A stretch of DNA of 64,000 bases from SW132 sp038150125. GTDB lineage: Bacteria > Bacteroidota > Rhodothermia > Balneolales > Balneolaceae. Below the pieces are notes generated by a model. The model was not told the DNA's origin and ran no database searches. It worked only from the letters and a program-made list of their open reading frames with translations. The stretch is taken from the NCBI RefSeq assembly GCF_038150125.1, contig NZ_JBBVMF010000009.1, positions 62,001 through 126,000 on the forward strand. The letters run 5' to 3'. Shown here one piece after another: positions 62,717 to 64,000 of the stretch. The translations under genes and the position numbers were made by a program. Every line of letters starts with the position of its first letter. Within the stretch, counting starts at the first letter, position 1.

Positions 62717-63355
62717 TTACTGCTCCGCCGCTTCACCCACCGTGCGGCCGGTGCCTACCATAATGTGAGCCCACGGTTTGCCGGGATCCATCAGCCACGG
62801 GGCACCTTCACTAACGGGGGACGGAGCAATACCGGTCGATTCAACTGTAGCATATGGCACATACACCACGTAGAGCGGGCGTGCTGATAATAATGTGTTG
62901 GTTTCATAATCCCATGCTTCTGAATCTCCGGTAAGCGAGTAGAGCGACATCGGTTTTTGGGGAAGAGGTAGCGTGCCATTCTCAATTTCCTGTTGACGAA
63001 TTTCCCGAACTTCGCTTGTGGAATGCCCATCTGAACTGAGTTCACGTCCGCGCTGCATGAACGGCTCGAGGTCGTTATGGTAGCAGGCTACATGAAAACG
63101 ATCGTCGCCGGGTGCATCTGCCAGGCAGGTCAGTTCATTTGTGCCTTGGCGCAGAGTGACAAGTTCGCCGGATGAATCATATCCAAGCACGGCGGCATCC
63201 TCACGCATCGGCTGAGGTGCGGCGCTAACGGCTGCGGTGATTTGCCGGTCGGCTGTGGGAATGTCAGCGTCGGTCTCGGATTGAGCAGCTGCGGGTTCTG
63301 CTGACATCAGCCCGATTAAAAATGCTGTAATTAATATTGAAACGTATACTTTCAT
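62717..63355 (-). CDS. secreted hypothetical protein
   Basis: A 212-residue exported protein (MKVYVSILITAFLIGLMSAEPAAAQ). The mature protein contains a segment with LVTLRQGTNELTCLADAPGDDRFHVACYHNDLEPFMQRGREL and a C-terminal PWLMDPGKPWAHIMVG. Two Cys near residues 82 and 95 may form a disulfide. The family is not recognised. It is alone on its strand between intergenic regions. Confidence 0.7.
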   Translation of the reverse strand: MKVYVSILITAFLIGLMSAEPAAAQSETDADIPTADRQITAAVSAAPQPMREDAAVLGYDSSGELVTLRQGTNELTCLADAPGDDRFHVACYHNDLEPFMQRGRELSSDGHSTSEVREIRQQEIENGTLPLPQKPMSLYSLTGDSEAWDYETNTLLSARPLYVVYVPYATVESTGIAPSPVSEGAPWLMDPGKPWAHIMVGTGRTVGEAAEQ

Positions 63356-63658
63356 AAAATCTCCTGTTTGTAATGGATTCTAAGCATCCGTCAATCCAGA
63401 AAAGATTACGAATGCGGCTTGACGGGTAATACAAATTTCTTGTTCACCAATGTTACTATTTATTTGGTTGATCACAACCGCTATTTGAATACCACCATGA
63501 ACTGAGAATAGTTAGATTTAAGGGATCAATTCCCTAATCTTCCAATCTTACTCTAAACGTCATTTAAATAATATTCATATGCTATTTTGACTATGCAGAT
63601 ATAGCGTTAATTGCCTGTAAATCAAAATAACCTGCACATTTAAAAACCCTCCACAATC
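63356..63658. other. intergenic region of 0.3 kb
   Basis: AT-rich, divergent promoters expected; nothing more specific seen. Confidence 0.4.
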
Positions 63659-63984
63659 ATGACATTCATCAAGCATTAACTGCCATAGTTTTATTTATAA
63701 TCTTATTGCCAGTTTCAATTTTACAGGCTCAGAATAAATCAGATTCAGAGCCGAATCCACTACAGCCGGGATCCAAAGCTCTGCTGTTTCAAATATCAGA
63801 TAACTTTAGCCTGGAGTCTTTTCCCGGGGCAACGTTTTCTTTCAAGCAACAGGAATCTGATGATCGTGCGAGGCGAATCGGGTTAAACTTTAGCAATCGA
63901 TACCTGTGGAGTGATTTTCCTGAAAACGATGACGACCTTGAAGTTTCTGATCTGGACGTTAATATTGGTGTTGATTACACTTGA
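63659..63984 (+). pseudogene. beta-barrel-like protein gene with frame disruptions
   Basis: ATG at 63659 (MTFIKH) is followed by TAA after six codons; adding one T there (CAT-TTA-ACT) joins it to the open frame and gives a clear signal peptide LTAIVLFIILLPVSILQAQ. The mature part continues with NFSLESFPGATFSF, NFSNRYLWSDF and VNIGVDYT. The frame ends in TGA at 63982; adding one T (ACT-TTG-AAT) continues it as LNEVYG. Both corrections are single T insertions, so a real pseudogene or base-calling errors are both possible. The gene continues past the window, since the predicted product is clearly unfinished. Confidence 0.6.
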
Positions 63985-64000
63985 ATGAGGTATACGGATC

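Overview
The window looks like a chromosomal segment from a member of the Balneolaeota/Rhodothermia (Bacteroidota sensu lato), probably a marine or halophilic, aerobic, protein-degrading heterotroph. The basis is gene content rather than any marker RNA: a secreted protein with a type IX secretion (T9SS) C-terminal domain, a DUF5916 outer-membrane protein, DUF4397 repeats, several exported peptidases, almost no Shine-Dalgarno sequences in front of genes, several TTG starts, and an alpha-oxoamine synthase of the kind used for sulfonolipids or sphingolipids. No rRNA, tRNA, CRISPR array, integrase or intact transposase was found.

Region 1 (1-4.3 kb) is respiratory copper biology: the 3' part of a B-type (ba3-like) cytochrome oxidase subunit I, a SCO-type copper chaperone and two paralogous cupredoxin lipoproteins. 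Between the paralogs lie decayed pieces of a second sco gene and of a gltS gene. The locus therefore records a tandem duplication of about 1.9 kb (end of oxidase - sco - cupredoxin - gltS) in which only the cupredoxin survived in both copies. Region 2 (4.3-9.5 kb) has a GltS-type symporter overlapping a PlsC-type acyltransferase, then a secreted zinc metalloprotease. Region 3 (9.6-17.1 kb) has a large T9SS-exported DUF4397 protein, a PNPOx-like flavoprotein and an ECF sigma / membrane anti-sigma / secreted protein operon. Region 4 (17.3-22.3 kb) has two divergent serine beta-lactamase-fold hydrolases and two tandem PPK2 polyphosphate kinases.

Region 5 (22.3-30.4 kb) is a patchwork of small accessory genes: a MORN-type lipoprotein, a YdeI-like protein, a DinB-like protein abutting a truncated amidohydrolase, several alpha/beta hydrolases and a DUF1080 lipoprotein. 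It also contains a 0.4-kb nested palindromic element. Region 6 (30.6-49 kb) holds a DUF5916 protein, three secreted peptidases (one M28, two S9), the alpha-oxoamine synthase, an LVIVD-type lipoprotein with an aldo/keto reductase, a lipid kinase with an NmrA-like protein, and a DsbA-like protein with a CPA2 antiporter. Region 7 (49-64 kb) has a Uma2 nuclease-fold protein, an SLC12-like transporter, CstA, a thioredoxin-fold ferredoxin, a 2OG-Fe(II) oxygenase, a DUF2264 gene interrupted by an in-frame TGA, FtsH, and at the right edge a beta-barrel-like gene that needs two frame corrections.

Together the genes suggest a cell living on exported proteolysis and peptide or amino-acid uptake, with a copper-dependent terminal oxidase, polyphosphate metabolism and envelope quality control. 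The least explained parts are non-coding: five copies of a 15-nt palindrome at 48.9-49.3 kb, the nested palindromic element at 22.5-22.9 kb, degenerate direct repeats at 59.1-59.9 kb, and a strong minus-strand terminator at 45.9 kb with no annotated gene feeding it.
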